Positions 1-8,935 are shown, numbered from the stretch's first letter. The stretch: 61,595 nucleotides of DNA from Chitinophagales bacterium (GCA_016787225.1 JAEUUY010000001.1:1-61595), one strand, 5' to 3'. Notes: generated by a model from the sequence alone, not told the origin. Numbers and translations: made by a program.

Positions 1-78
1 AGGAAAAAGTATGGATTGACTTCTGTCTTTACCTTGTATATATTTCATGGCATCGAAGATCGCATCTTTAGATTCCAT
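1..78 (-). CDS. IS1182-type transposase, N-terminal fragment cut by window edge
   Basis: Reading leftward from an ATG at 78 (or an in-frame ATG at 48) the frame stays open to base 1 and ends with MKYIQGKDRSQSILFP. The pattern KYIQG-DR-Q--LFP is what I know as the N-terminus of IS1182-family DDE transposases. Only 16 to 26 residues are in the window, so this rests on one short motif. No catalytic residue is visible and the element's right end was not identified in 79-250, where I see nothing else of note. Confidence 0.55.
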   Translation of the reverse strand, partial: MESKDAIFDAMKYIQGKDRSQSILFP

Positions 79-250
79 CTCATCTAAAACTTATCATCAT
101 TTCCACAAAAGCATGGGAGTTTTTAGACAGTTTGACGCCCGGCAGCCTTCTGGTGTGGCTTAACCATCCCGAACTTTATACAAAAATACACCATTTCGAT
201 ACCCAGCTGCAAATTATTTAAACTCCTTCACCCACACTTTTAGCAGACTG

Positions 251-988
251 TCAGTTATACGATTCTATTTTTTGCAGTAATTTTAATAGTTTTTCTTCAT
301 CTACATAATCGGTAAATATATTTGAATATACTGTTGTTTCATATCTTTGGAATTTTAATCTAAACTCTCTTTTGGCACTACCTTCATATCTTAAAAGTTT
401 TGCTATAAAAATTTGTTTCGGTTTTATATAGTCTAAATTTCCATCCGTTGAACACTTATAGTTTTTGGAGGTTTCAATATCTATCCATTTTCCATTTTTT
501 GCCTTTACCTGTCTGACCATATACCCAATATCTCTATAGGTTGGAAAACCTATACAAGAATCTTTTAGATTTGTTATAAATATGGGAAATGTGTTGTAAA
601 TAATGTTTTTTTGAACTTTACTTGACTTTTGGCTTATATAATGTTCTTTGTTAATATAGTAAAAAAGTTTAAAATTTGTATCGACAAATATTTTAAGATT
701 AACTTCAGGTTGCTCTGCCCCTGCTGAACCACAATTTTCACTTGTGAAACCACAATCTTCAGTTAGCAGATAAGTGTCTTTAATTTTACCAACATAACAA
801 AGAGGAAAGTAGCTTTGCCTTTTAACAGAGTCCAAAATGTAGAATTCACTATTGCCTTGAACAATACTATCAATTAAGGTTGTATTATTATATGAAACAA
901 TTTTTTCAAGTAGAATAGCATTTTGACCTTGTTCCTTTTGTTGACAACAAGTAAAAAAAATGCTTATTAGAAGTACGCTGATTTTCAT
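251..988 (-). CDS. Hypothetical lipoprotein
   Basis: A 245-residue protein of unknown function. The N-terminus is a short hydrophobic stretch ending in FFTCCQQ, a plausible lipobox with the lipidated cysteine near residue 14 or 15, so the mature protein would be anchored in a membrane. The rest is mostly polar and rich in Tyr and Lys, with a Cys-containing stretch around residues 74-86 (DCGFTSENCGSAG). No domain was recognised. It stands alone between the transposase fragment and a long non-coding stretch. Confidence 0.65.
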   Translation of the reverse strand: MKISVLLISIFFTCCQQKEQGQNAILLEKIVSYNNTTLIDSIVQGNSEFYILDSVKRQSYFPLCYVGKIKDTYLLTEDCGFTSENCGSAGAEQPEVNLKIFVDTNFKLFYYINKEHYISQKSSKVQKNIIYNTFPIFITNLKDSCIGFPTYRDIGYMVRQVKAKNGKWIDIETSKNYKCSTDGNLDYIKPKQIFIAKLLRYEGSAKREFRLKFQRYETTVYSNIFTDYVDEEKLLKLLQKIESYN

Positions 989-1010
989 AATAGTATAGTA
1001 TAACGAGGGG

Positions 1011-1079
1011 GGTGTTGACGTTGTACAAAATTAAGTATAAAATACTTAAAGTCTATCGTTTTTGTATAATGTCAACACC
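1011..1079. repeat. Nested inverted repeat just upstream of the lipoprotein gene
   Basis: Arms at 1011-1030 (GGTGTTGACGTTGTACAAAA) and 1060-1079 pair at 18 of 20 positions. Inside the loop a second palindrome, TTAAGTAT-AAA-ATACTTAA (1031-1049), is perfect. The structure could fold as a two-storey hairpin or cruciform. It lies 23 bp upstream of the lipoprotein start and lacks a T-run after the right arm, so it is not an ordinary terminator. It may be a small mobile palindromic element or a control region. The rest of 989-1389 shows no gene that I can support. Confidence 0.6.
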
Positions 1080-1389
1080 GAGTTGTACGATAGTTCAAGC
1101 GAATGGTGTTTTATGTAGTTTGGATATGCGGTATATTTTTGTGCTTGTCCGTCTCTGGAGGATTGACCGACATCTGGTGGACGCTATAGGGTAAAAAGTA
1201 TTCCGCTTTTCTTTCTTTATTTGCTTTTTTGAGTACTATATAATACCTAAAATAGCGACTATTTGGGTGCTTCGTTTTTCGTTTTTTTTTATGTTATTTT
1301 TTTTCTGAGATAAAAATAGGTCTTTTAGTCTAATTTTTGGTATTTTAATTTTATATATTCATGGCTAAAAACCCTAAGTTTTACCCTCC

Positions 1390-1557
1390 GAGGTGGTTCG
1401 TTTAGCTAAGTCCGTTAAAATTTTATCCATGAGGCTTAAAATTTTAACGAATTTGTCTAAAGCTTTATACATAGTATCTTAAAACTTTGGCGATTTTACC
1501 TAAAGTTTTAAGTCGTTTTCTTAAAGCTTTAGCCTTGGTCGCTAAAACGACCACCTC
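1390..1557. repeat. 168-bp dispersed element with 21-nt internal period, copy 1
   Basis: The element is bounded by an imperfect 17-bp inverted repeat, GAGGTGGTTCGTTTAGC at 1390 and GCTAAAACGACCACCTC at 1541-1557. Between these, a motif like CTTAAAGCTTTA recurs every 21 or 22 bases for about seven units. A second copy lies at 38443-38610 with exactly the same length. One frame gives a heptad-like peptide (EVVRLAK at the start, VAKTTTSAP at the end), but the frame changes once in the middle in both copies. I therefore treat it as non-coding or decayed. The flanks 1558-1689 show nothing else. Confidence 0.75.
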
Positions 1558-1689
1558 TGCACCTAAAGGCTAGGCACGGCTGCTGGGTTTGCTTATGTTA
1601 TCACTAAGTATTTTTAACTATACTAAAATCAAAATAGTTCACGTTATACAATTGATATTAAATTTTATAACCATTTAAACTTTTGGACT

Positions 1690-2165
1690 ATGCCATTAAA
1701 CAATTTAGATAAGATACACATTACCGCTACACAGATTGCAGACTTTGACAAAGCCTTAGACGATCTCATAACCATAGCTACTGCTATTACTCAAACCTCA
1801 CTGACGAAGAACGTGGTCGATATGGTAGTATCAATGAAAAGAACAAGCTATTGGTCAATGGTATCATGGATTTTCATAAAAATCAGCCCTATCTCCAAAG
1901 TTCTGACATCGACTGGGCAGAGTTTGAGGCGGACTATGCCGATCGACAATTCGCCGATACGAGAGCGGATAAAATTCAGAGCCTCATGCGCCTCATTACA
2001 GATTTTAAAATAGTACATGACTATGATAACTATCACGATGCACTGACTGACTATGACTATACGAAATACAAAGCAGGGACGAATACCCCAGGCTTTTCGG
2101 AAAAGCAAAACTACCTCAAACAATTTTTCCCCAATACAGGCAATACTACACCGCCAGCGGAGTAG
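1690..2165 (+). pseudogene. Frameshifted gene for a ~158-residue hypothetical protein
   Basis: The first 37 or so codons (MPLNNLDKIHITATQI, then DDLITIATAITQ) are in one frame. From about 1800 the sequence makes sense only in another frame, reading LTDEERGRYGSINEKNKLLV and running to a stop at 2165. The join falls around CTCAAACCTCACTGAC near 1794-1806. The two halves give one continuous acidic, soluble protein rich in Asp and Tyr, so I read a one-base loss (or two-base gain) in a single gene. A sequencing error or programmed frameshift cannot be excluded. Function unknown. Confidence 0.65.
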
Positions 2166-2197
2166 TTATTATTATAATTTTAAAGGGTTTACAATGG

Positions 2198-2226
2198 AGG
2201 CTGTCTGAAATGACAGTCTTTTTTTT
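2198..2226 (+). terminator. Intrinsic terminator after the frameshifted gene
   Basis: An 8-bp stem (AGGCTGTC / GACAGTCT, one G-T pair) with loop TGAAAT is followed by a run of T at 2219-2226. It sits 33 bp after the stop of the preceding reading frame and before the ABC-type pair. Confidence 0.75.
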
Positions 2227-2278
2227 GTAGAGACAAACTCTGAGCTATTCAATATAAAATCACAACTTTTAAAAACTC

Positions 2279-2566
2279 ATGATGCACAGCCTTTTCCTCC
2301 ATTATTACCGTAGTACCTTTATCTATAATTTTATCTTTTCTGCCTTAGTAGGATTTGTAGGTAATTTTTTTATATGCTTTTGCACCTTTGGTAGTTTGGT
2401 ATCATTTATTGCCTATCAATATCACAAAGGGCATGAATATTATTTCTATTATAACTACGGCTATACAAAAGCAGAACTCATGCTCAAAACGATGCTAGCC
2501 AATGTCCTATTTTCTTTCATCCTATATCTCTTCGTCCAATGCTCCAAATTGATGTTCATAGCCTAA
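2279..2566 (+). CDS. Small membrane protein coupled to an ABC ATPase
   Basis: A 95-residue, strongly hydrophobic protein rich in Phe and Tyr. Two or three membrane segments are likely: one or two within residues 13-46 and one at about 70-93, separated by a polar stretch with HKGHEYYFYYNYGYTKAE. Its end overlaps the following ATPase start by 28 bp, which suggests translational coupling and that the two work together. It is far shorter than a typical ABC permease, so it may be a minimal or truncated membrane partner. I do not recognise a family. Confidence 0.55.
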   Translation: MMHSLFLHYYRSTFIYNFIFSALVGFVGNFFICFCTFGSLVSFIAYQYHKGHEYYFYYNYGYTKAELMLKTMLANVLFSFILYLFVQCSKLMFIA

Positions 2567-3159
2567 GTATAAGCCATGGGAGACGCAGGCTCATTGAAAA
2601 TGGAAGTTTCTCTATTCAGACAGGAGAAGTACTAGCCATGGAAGGTGAAAACGGCTGTGGTAAATCTACCCTGCTGAAATCGCTCTTTGGCACACACAAT
2701 GCCGATAAATTAGACTGGTCTAAAAATGGAGAAAAGCTAAGCAAACTTTCTCCAAAAACGAGTCTGATAGCCATGCTACCTCAGGATAGTTTTCTGCCAC
2801 GCGGCCTCACTCCTAGTGAAATTATCGCTATGATGTATAAAACGCATGAGCAGCAAAAACCGCTTTTCTCCTTGCCTTATGTAGCAGATTATAGCCTCAA
2901 AAAAATGAGCGAGTTGTCACATGGAGCTGCACGATATGTTGAAATTATCGTCATTTTAAATCTATGGCATCCATTTATTCTCCTAGATGAACCTTTCTCA
3001 CTCTTAGCACCTTTACATAAGGACGCAGTCAAAAAATTAATCGTTGAAAAGAGTAAAATGAAAGGAATTGTTATCACCGATCACTATAACGAAGATGTCA
3101 ATGAAATTTCCACGAAGAAAATATGGATAGAAAATGGGGAATTGAAACTAATTTCATAA
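2539..3159 (+). CDS. ABC-type ATP-binding protein
   Basis: A 206-residue ATPase of ABC architecture that would bind and hydrolyse ATP to drive or gate a membrane partner. The Walker A GENGCGKST is at residues 36-44, a Q-loop-like PQDS at about 81, Walker B FILLDEP near 146-152 and an H-loop TDHY near 180-183. The signature segment reads LSHGAARYVEI (126-136) instead of LSGGQ, which is degenerate. It is preceded by the overlapping small membrane protein and nothing follows it in the same direction, so the pair may be the whole system. Substrate unknown. Confidence 0.8.
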   Translation: MLQIDVHSLSISHGRRRLIENGSFSIQTGEVLAMEGENGCGKSTLLKSLFGTHNADKLDWSKNGEKLSKLSPKTSLIAMLPQDSFLPRGLTPSEIIAMMYKTHEQQKPLFSLPYVADYSLKKMSELSHGAARYVEIIVILNLWHPFILLDEPFSLLAPLHKDAVKKLIVEKSKMKGIVITDHYNEDVNEISTKKIWIENGELKLIS

Positions 3160-3240
3160 AATAGAAGCAGAGATTTTTAGCCACTAAGACTCGAAGGAGA
3201 AATCATATTTAAATGACAATTTTTCAAATCGAATCATAAT

Positions 3241-3722
3241 TTTTTTGCCACGAATGTCACGAATTCACACTAATTCTATTTTGTTTCGCCTATGGCGTCG
3301 AATGTTCACGAATTGTGTCCATTTTCAAATCATCACATTTCCACATTAACTCATCTTCACATCAACAATCATTTTCATATTTTCACATCTTCAAATCTAT
3401 TTTTGCCACGAATGTCATGAATTCACACTAATTCTATTTTGTTTCGCCTATGGCGTCGAATGTTTACGAATTGAGTCCATTTTCAAATCATCACATTTCA
3501 ACATTAACTCATCATCGCATCAACAATCATTTTCAAATTTTCACATCTTCAAATCTATTTTTGCCACGAATGACACGAATTCACACTAACTTTATTTATT
3601 TCGCCTACGGCGTCGAATGTTCACGAATTGAGTCCATTTTCAAATCATCACATTTCCACATTAACTCATCTTCACATAAACAATCATTTTCAAATTTTCA
3701 AATTAAACAATTTTCAAATTTA
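3241..3722. repeat. 158-bp tandem repeat array, three units
   Basis: Units begin with TTTGCCACGAATG at 3244, 3402 and 3560, a spacing of exactly 158 bp each time. Each unit has repeated CACGAATT-like words, a small palindrome CGCCTAYGGCG, and an AT-rich tail with many copies of TTTTCAAAT and CACATCTTCA. The array fills the gap between the ABC ATPase and the DUF58 gene, which converge here. A related array with the same unit length lies at 6291-6945. Long frames through the array are by-products of the repeat. Confidence 0.85.
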
Positions 3723-5054
3723 TCATATCAACCCTCTCGTCTTAATCTCCAAATACTTATTGATACTATCCACAGTAAGGTCTTCTGGTCTGGTGAGTAA
3801 GGAATAGATACCATACTTTCGTAGTTCGTTGACTATAAGTTTTTTCTCAAAGATAAATTTCTCTGCTATGGCTTTGTCATAAACTTCCTGCACGTTTTTA
3901 GCTCTTTGATTTACGAGATCGTGCAGCTCTGTATTCTGAAAAAATACAACCACTAAAAGGTGATTTTTGGCTATCCCCTTCAAATAAGGTAGCTGACGAT
4001 AAAGCCCATCCATAGTTTCAAAATTGGTATATAACATGATCAAGCTTCTATGCTGTATATGTTTTTTTATATCTATATATAGGCGACCAAAATCGCTTTC
4101 CTGAAAATTAGTTTCTACGTTATATAATGCTTCTAGTAGTTTATTCATCTGCGAACCTCGTTTCTCTGCCACTACCCTATTCTCCACTTTTTTAGCGAAG
4201 CTAAACATTCCTGCTCTGTCATCTTTTTTCAAAACAATATTACTTAATACCAAGGTAGCATTGATGGCATAATCTAAGAGTGATAAACCATTAAAAGGCA
4301 TTTTCATTACTCTTCCTTTATCTATGACCATATAAATGGTCTGGGATCGCTCTGTCTGATATTGATTGACCATGAGTGCATTTTTCTTGGCAGTAGCTTT
4401 CCAGTTGAGGGTGCGTATATCGTCTCCCTGCACATATTCCTTTATTTGTTCAAATTCCATGGAATATCCGACTCGTCTTACCTTCTTGGTTCCATATTGA
4501 TGTAGATTATTGGAAAAAGCCAGTAAATCATACTTCTTTAATTGAAGAAAAGAGGGATAAGTAGGAATCATCTCCCCGGCAGCGAAGGTAAATCTTCTGG
4601 ATGCCAAACCCAGTGGAGATGAAACATAGACGTTTAAGTTACCGAAAACATACTCTCCGCGCTCTGTAGGACGAAGTTTATAGGTAAAATCAATCGTTTT
4701 TTTTGCTTTTATTTTTTCCTTAATACTAAAGTTGCGCATCTGAAATTGAAAAGGAATTTCATCAATCGTATTCGTAGCGATAGAAAAGGTATAATTATTT
4801 TCTAGTGTCACTAAAATTTCATTTTGATCACCATTGGAAAATTTCTCAGGACAAGTTCGATGTCCGATCAATCCATTTCTTTTTCCAAACAATAATAAAA
4901 TATCTGTAACGACGAAAATCATCAAGGTGGCAAACAAATACCAGATAATCATATAAAGCCCATGAAATATAAAGGAAATAGCAAAGCCTATAATTATCAA
5001 AAGGATAAAACCGAAAAAGAGATGATTTAAATAAAGCTGCTTAAAAAACTTCAT
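3723..5054 (-). CDS. DUF58 domain protein
   Basis: A 443-residue membrane-associated protein. Two membrane helices lie in the first 55 residues, followed by a beta-rich region with the ERGEY/LG-ASR pattern (about 130-155). The hallmark DUF58 segment then follows, with FEQIKEYVQGDDIRTLNWKA around residues 205-225. The C-terminal part looks like a degenerate von Willebrand A fold. In this family the protein works with a MoxR AAA+ ATPase, and here it follows MoxR by 38 bp on the same strand. Its cellular role is inferred as envelope or stress-related chaperoning; no substrate is known. Confidence 0.88.
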   Translation of the reverse strand: MKFFKQLYLNHLFFGFILLIIIGFAISFIFHGLYMIIWYLFATLMIFVVTDILLLFGKRNGLIGHRTCPEKFSNGDQNEILVTLENNYTFSIATNTIDEIPFQFQMRNFSIKEKIKAKKTIDFTYKLRPTERGEYVFGNLNVYVSSPLGLASRRFTFAAGEMIPTYPSFLQLKKYDLLAFSNNLHQYGTKKVRRVGYSMEFEQIKEYVQGDDIRTLNWKATAKKNALMVNQYQTERSQTIYMVIDKGRVMKMPFNGLSLLDYAINATLVLSNIVLKKDDRAGMFSFAKKVENRVVAEKRGSQMNKLLEALYNVETNFQESDFGRLYIDIKKHIQHRSLIMLYTNFETMDGLYRQLPYLKGIAKNHLLVVVFFQNTELHDLVNQRAKNVQEVYDKAIAEKFIFEKKLIVNELRKYGIYSLLTRPEDLTVDSINKYLEIKTRGLI

Positions 5055-5092
5055 GATAACTATCTAAGGAATACCTAGCTGAAAACTGAATA

Positions 5093-6115
5093 CTAACGAG
5101 GTACTTCAATCGTTTCTAAAATTTGAACGATAATTTCCTGACCAGTCATCCCTTCCATTTCACGCTCAGGAGCTACGACCACTCTGTGCTGCAATACTGG
5201 AATAGCTGCCTCTTTAATATCATCTGGTGTCACAAAATCTCTTCCTCTCAGAGCGGCATATCCCTTAGCGGCATTCAATATGGATATCGATGCTCTCGGA
5301 GAAGCGCCTAGATATAAGAACGAATTCTCTCTTGTATTCGACACGATTCTAGCGATGTACTCCATTAGATTTTTTTCAACGACTATTTGTTTCACTATTC
5401 CCTGAAACGCTTTTAGCTGATTACCACTGATAACTTTTACTACTTGATTTAATTTATCCTCACTTTGCAATTCATGTTCGCGCATCAAAATATTTACCTC
5501 TTCTTCTAAGCTAGGATAATCGATATTGATTTTAAATAAAAATCTATCAAGTTGAGCTTCTGGCAGTCGATACGTTCCTTCTTGTTCTATTGGGTTTTGT
5601 GTAGCTATGACTAAGAATGGCTGATCCATAGTATATTTATGACCATCGATACTTATTTGCCTTTCTTCCATGACCTCAAATAGTGCAGCTTGGGTTTTAG
5701 CAGGCGCTCTATTGATTTCGTCTATGAGAATCAGATTGGAGAAAACAGGACCTTTTTTAAATTCAAACTCTGTCGTCTTTAGATTAAATACCGAGGTACC
5801 TAAAATATCCGAAGGCATAAGATCCGGGGTAAACTGAATTCTAGAAAATCCAATATCTATCGTTTTAGATATCAATTTAGCAGTAATCGTTTTAGCCACT
5901 CCAGGGACACCTTCGAGAAGGATATGCCCATTTGCTAGCATAGCGACTAGTATGCGGTCTATCATTTTTTCTTGTCCTACGATGACTTTGCCTACTTCAG
6001 TTTTGATATCGGTTACTGCTCTTTGCAATTCAGATAAGTCAATTCGATTCTTGAAGTTCAAGTCAGTGTTTTGCTCCATATTTTGAGACTGTTCTAGAGA
6101 ATTATTATTTTCCAT
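5093..6115 (-). CDS. MoxR family AAA+ ATPase
   Basis: A 340-residue AAA+ ATPase of normal family length. The Walker A GVPGVAKT is at residues 69-76 and Walker B LILIDEINRA at about 128-137, followed by AKTQAALFEVMEERQ. A sensor-1 region has ATQNPIEQEGTY, and a C-terminal winged-helix-like part follows. MoxR proteins act as cytoplasmic chaperones that assemble or activate von Willebrand A-type partners, here most likely the adjacent DUF58 protein. Its upstream side is an 830-bp non-coding stretch with tandem repeats, so its promoter must lie in or beside the array. Confidence 0.92.
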   Translation of the reverse strand: MENNNSLEQSQNMEQNTDLNFKNRIDLSELQRAVTDIKTEVGKVIVGQEKMIDRILVAMLANGHILLEGVPGVAKTITAKLISKTIDIGFSRIQFTPDLMPSDILGTSVFNLKTTEFEFKKGPVFSNLILIDEINRAPAKTQAALFEVMEERQISIDGHKYTMDQPFLVIATQNPIEQEGTYRLPEAQLDRFLFKINIDYPSLEEEVNILMREHELQSEDKLNQVVKVISGNQLKAFQGIVKQIVVEKNLMEYIARIVSNTRENSFLYLGASPRASISILNAAKGYAALRGRDFVTPDDIKEAAIPVLQHRVVVAPEREMEGMTGQEIIVQILETIEVPR

Positions 6116-6290
6116 ATGTTTATGTTTTAATTTTTATGACATGTAGGTTGTACTGTATGTAATATATTTAGTAGTGAGTTTTTATAGCCATAAGTCAAGA
6201 TTTGGTTAGGAGTTAATTTCATCATTATATATCTTTTTAAATTTTCAAATTTACTATCAATAATCATTTCTGCCCACCATCAAATCCATT

Positions 6291-6945
6291 TTTGCCACGA
6301 ATTGCACGAATGTTCACTAATTTATTTATTCATTTCGCCTACGGCGTCGAATACTCACGAATATCATTAATCTGTGCATTTACTCATTACAAAATATCAC
6401 ATCACAATCATTTTCAAATTATCAAATTATCACATCTTCAAATCTATTTTTGCCACGAATTGCACGAATGTTCACTAATTTATTTATTCAATTCACCTGC
6501 GACGTCGAATACTCACGAATATCACTAATCTGTGCATTTACTCATTACAAAATATCACATCACAATCATTTTCAAATTATCAAATTATCACATCTTCAAA
6601 TCTATTTTTGCCACGAATTGCACGAATGTTCACTAATTTATTTATTCATTTCGCCTACGGCGTCGAATACTAACTAACATTACTTATCTGTGCATTAACT
6701 CATTACAAAATTTCACATCTCAATCATTTTCAAATTTTCATATTTTCAAATTATCACATCTTCACATCTATTTTTGCCACGAATTACACGAATGTTCACT
6801 AATTTATTTATTCATTTCGCCTACGGCGTCGAATACTAACTAACATTACTTATCTGTGCATTAACTCATTAAAAATATCACATCACAATCATTTTCAAAT
6901 TTTCAAATTATCACATCTTCACATTAACACTCATTTTCAAATTCA
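6291..6945. repeat. 158-bp tandem repeat array, four units, upstream of moxR
   Basis: Unit starts (TTTGCCACGAATT) fall at 6291, 6449, 6607 and 6773, giving spacings of 158, 158 and 166 bp. The unit resembles that at 3241-3722, with CGCCTACGGCGTCGAATAC and the same AT-rich tail, but all copies here share their own variants such as GCACGAATGTTCAC. The two arrays have therefore expanded separately. The array lies between the end of the DUF4350 gene and the start of moxR and splits what is usually one operon. Stretch 6116-6290 is AT-rich and I see no clear promoter in it. Confidence 0.85.
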
Positions 6946-8160
6946 CTACTTCCCTATCCAAAATTCTTCGAGCAATCCGTTTAATTCAACCAAGTCATTT
7001 TCTGACAAATATCGATTCATTTTTTTATTCGTTATCTTTTTGACAATTTTCTCTATGAGTTCCTTTGATCTACCTGATTTTAATTGAAGCTTATGTATAA
7101 ACTTCTCATCTAGTTTTTGGGTATCTAAATGGAACTCTGTGCGCACTCTTTCCAGAAAATAGATGACTCGCTTATCTATGACCGTCTTAAAATGACTCTC
7201 CTGAAAATACATATTGGCTATGGTTTTCGTAAAATCTACTGTCGTATTCTGCACCGCAGGTATGATAGGAATTATACGTTGTTTTCGCTTGGCATTAAAG
7301 ATGAGATACAAGATAAATCCTATCAGTAAAAAATACCAAGCCCATCGTAGCGAGTCATGTTCTAAGATTACACGTAGCGGAGTATCTGACTTTTCGCCTC
7401 TTCCGTATTCATTGGTATTCCAGTATATAGGTTTCGAATTTTGAATAAAAGATAATACCGCGGATGTATGCTGATGATTTCTACCTTTTAAAAGCTGATA
7501 ATTAGTGAATATATCAGGCAGACTATGGAGATAAATATAGCCTTCCCCATGCGCTACACGTATAAAATTTATATGATTGGAAACCGTATCTCCCCTGTGG
7601 GCAACTAAATGACCTAATATACTCACCTTACTTGTATCAATCGAATCGAAGTAAGAAACGTAATTGACTTTATTGATAGGATAACTATTCGAATCTACAA
7701 AATTCAAACTAACATGCACCGTATCATTAAATCCATAATCAAAATCCAGCTTAATATTAAGCGAATCCAGCAGCACCTCAGAAAAACTAGTAGCTGATAG
7801 AAAAGCTTCGTTACCTCTCGATACGAAATATAACACCTCTGTAGCAGATTGATCATCTAGTTTGTTCTCATGTTCTACAGAGAAATAAGTCCCTCTGATG
7901 GTATAATTGGATATAGAGGAATCATAATCGAAATGCCTATCAAAAAACTCATATGGAGTCTCATTGAGCTTTTCAATATAAACTCCACCTAATAGGTTTT
8001 TCAGCTCTTTATCGAGAATATAAAGTCCGTAAGGAGATTTTTTATTTGTGGTAAAGTGTGGTCTCCAGTCTATCTCACGGGGCCGATTAAACTCCATAAA
8101 AGCTATTCCGAAAAAAATCAGAATCAAGATAGCAACATATATCTTCAGTCTATTGTCCAT
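6946..8160 (-). CDS. DUF4350 domain membrane protein
   Basis: A 404-residue protein with an N-terminal membrane anchor (about residues 7-24), a long exported region and a second helix near residues 278-294 (YFLLIGFILYLIF), followed by a cytoplasmic tail. The segment after the anchor (RPREIDWRPHFTTNKKSPYG) is typical of DUF4350 proteins, which sit in MoxR/DUF58 clusters. The start overlaps the preceding gene's end by 11 bp, indicating coupled translation. Function is unknown; the context points to a membrane complex served by MoxR. Confidence 0.8.
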   Translation of the reverse strand: MDNRLKIYVAILILIFFGIAFMEFNRPREIDWRPHFTTNKKSPYGLYILDKELKNLLGGVYIEKLNETPYEFFDRHFDYDSSISNYTIRGTYFSVEHENKLDDQSATEVLYFVSRGNEAFLSATSFSEVLLDSLNIKLDFDYGFNDTVHVSLNFVDSNSYPINKVNYVSYFDSIDTSKVSILGHLVAHRGDTVSNHINFIRVAHGEGYIYLHSLPDIFTNYQLLKGRNHQHTSAVLSFIQNSKPIYWNTNEYGRGEKSDTPLRVILEHDSLRWAWYFLLIGFILYLIFNAKRKQRIIPIIPAVQNTTVDFTKTIANMYFQESHFKTVIDKRVIYFLERVRTEFHLDTQKLDEKFIHKLQLKSGRSKELIEKIVKKITNKKMNRYLSENDLVELNGLLEEFWIGK

Positions 8161-8935
8161 CTATGCTTTTAAAAGTTTCATTAAAACTCATTTCTGCTTT
8201 TATAAATTCGGTCTCGCTCATATCAAATTCACCATACCATATATAATCATAAACATAGCAATGATAACTATACCTCTCGCGAAGTGTTTTATTCTTTATC
8301 TCATAGAGATAATCCATATTCGTCTTATTAATATCCCATTGTATGACTTTCTTATCGGATAATTTTCTCAATAACCATAAATAATAAAATCGAATAGCAA
8401 GGCGATAGTCATTCTTTCTTTTAGCATTTGTCAATAGTTCACTAAAATTAGCAAGATGGAGTTTTTCTTCCACATTATGTTGATCAATAGTGTCCGTTTT
8501 ACTATCTCTACCAAAAATCCAACCTCCCTCTTTATTAATAATAGCTTTAATTATAAAAAATGCAACAACTGTGACTAAAAGAAAGGCTAAAAAATATTGC
8601 AAATATTCGAACCACTCCGAGGCAGCATTCTTGTCTTGCAAATCAAAAAACTCACGAAGCCACCGAAAAAACCATTCTTTAAACTGATCCCACTGACTAT
8701 ATTTTTGAACCTTGGGTTCATAGATGAAATGGTCTGTATTATATTTAGCTTTAAAATTTGAATCAAATTTTCTTCGCTCGATGTCACTTGGATAGGTATA
8801 GGAGATAGAACCTACTTCATCATTAGCATCTACGGTATAGGCCGTATCCACTGCCATAGTAGTATCACCTTCCTGTGCGATAAGGGTAAACCCTATTGTA
8901 AAAAAAAGAAAAAATAAGACTATTTTATGATTCAC
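8150..8935 (-). CDS. DUF4129-like membrane protein of the MoxR cluster
   Basis: A 261-residue protein with a signal peptide (MNHKIVLFFLFFTIGFTLIAQ), a periplasmic stretch, one central membrane helix (about 110-132) and a cytoplasmic C-terminus. That tail has the pattern DYRLAIRFYYLWLLRKLSDK and a YDYIWYGEF segment, which I associate with the DUF4129 family. It overlaps both neighbours by 11 bp and sits between the polytopic protein and the DUF4350 protein, the usual order. The family assignment is by pattern memory only. Confidence 0.7.
   Translation of the reverse strand: MNHKIVLFFLFFTIGFTLIAQEGDTTMAVDTAYTVDANDEVGSISYTYPSDIERRKFDSNFKAKYNTDHFIYEPKVQKYSQWDQFKEWFFRWLREFFDLQDKNAASEWFEYLQYFLAFLLVTVVAFFIIKAIINKEGGWIFGRDSKTDTIDQHNVEEKLHLANFSELLTNAKRKNDYRLAIRFYYLWLLRKLSDKKVIQWDINKTNMDYLYEIKNKTLRERYSYHCYVYDYIWYGEFDMSETEFIKAEMSFNETFKSIDGQ

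Noticed and set aside
1012-1194. 60-codon frame beginning in the nested palindrome
   Set aside because: It starts inside the inverted repeat, lacks a promoter-like box or family pattern, and ends in a region without other coding signs.
1390-1557. Heptad-like peptide in the 168-bp element read as a gene
   Set aside because: The first and second parts of the peptide are in different frames in both copies, and a stop interrupts copy 2 early.
3241-6945. 158-bp arrays considered as CRISPR or as coding minisatellites
   Set aside because: There are no unique spacers, the whole unit is repeated, and the open frames through the arrays (such as those starting at 3450, 6292 and 6450) repeat only because the DNA does.
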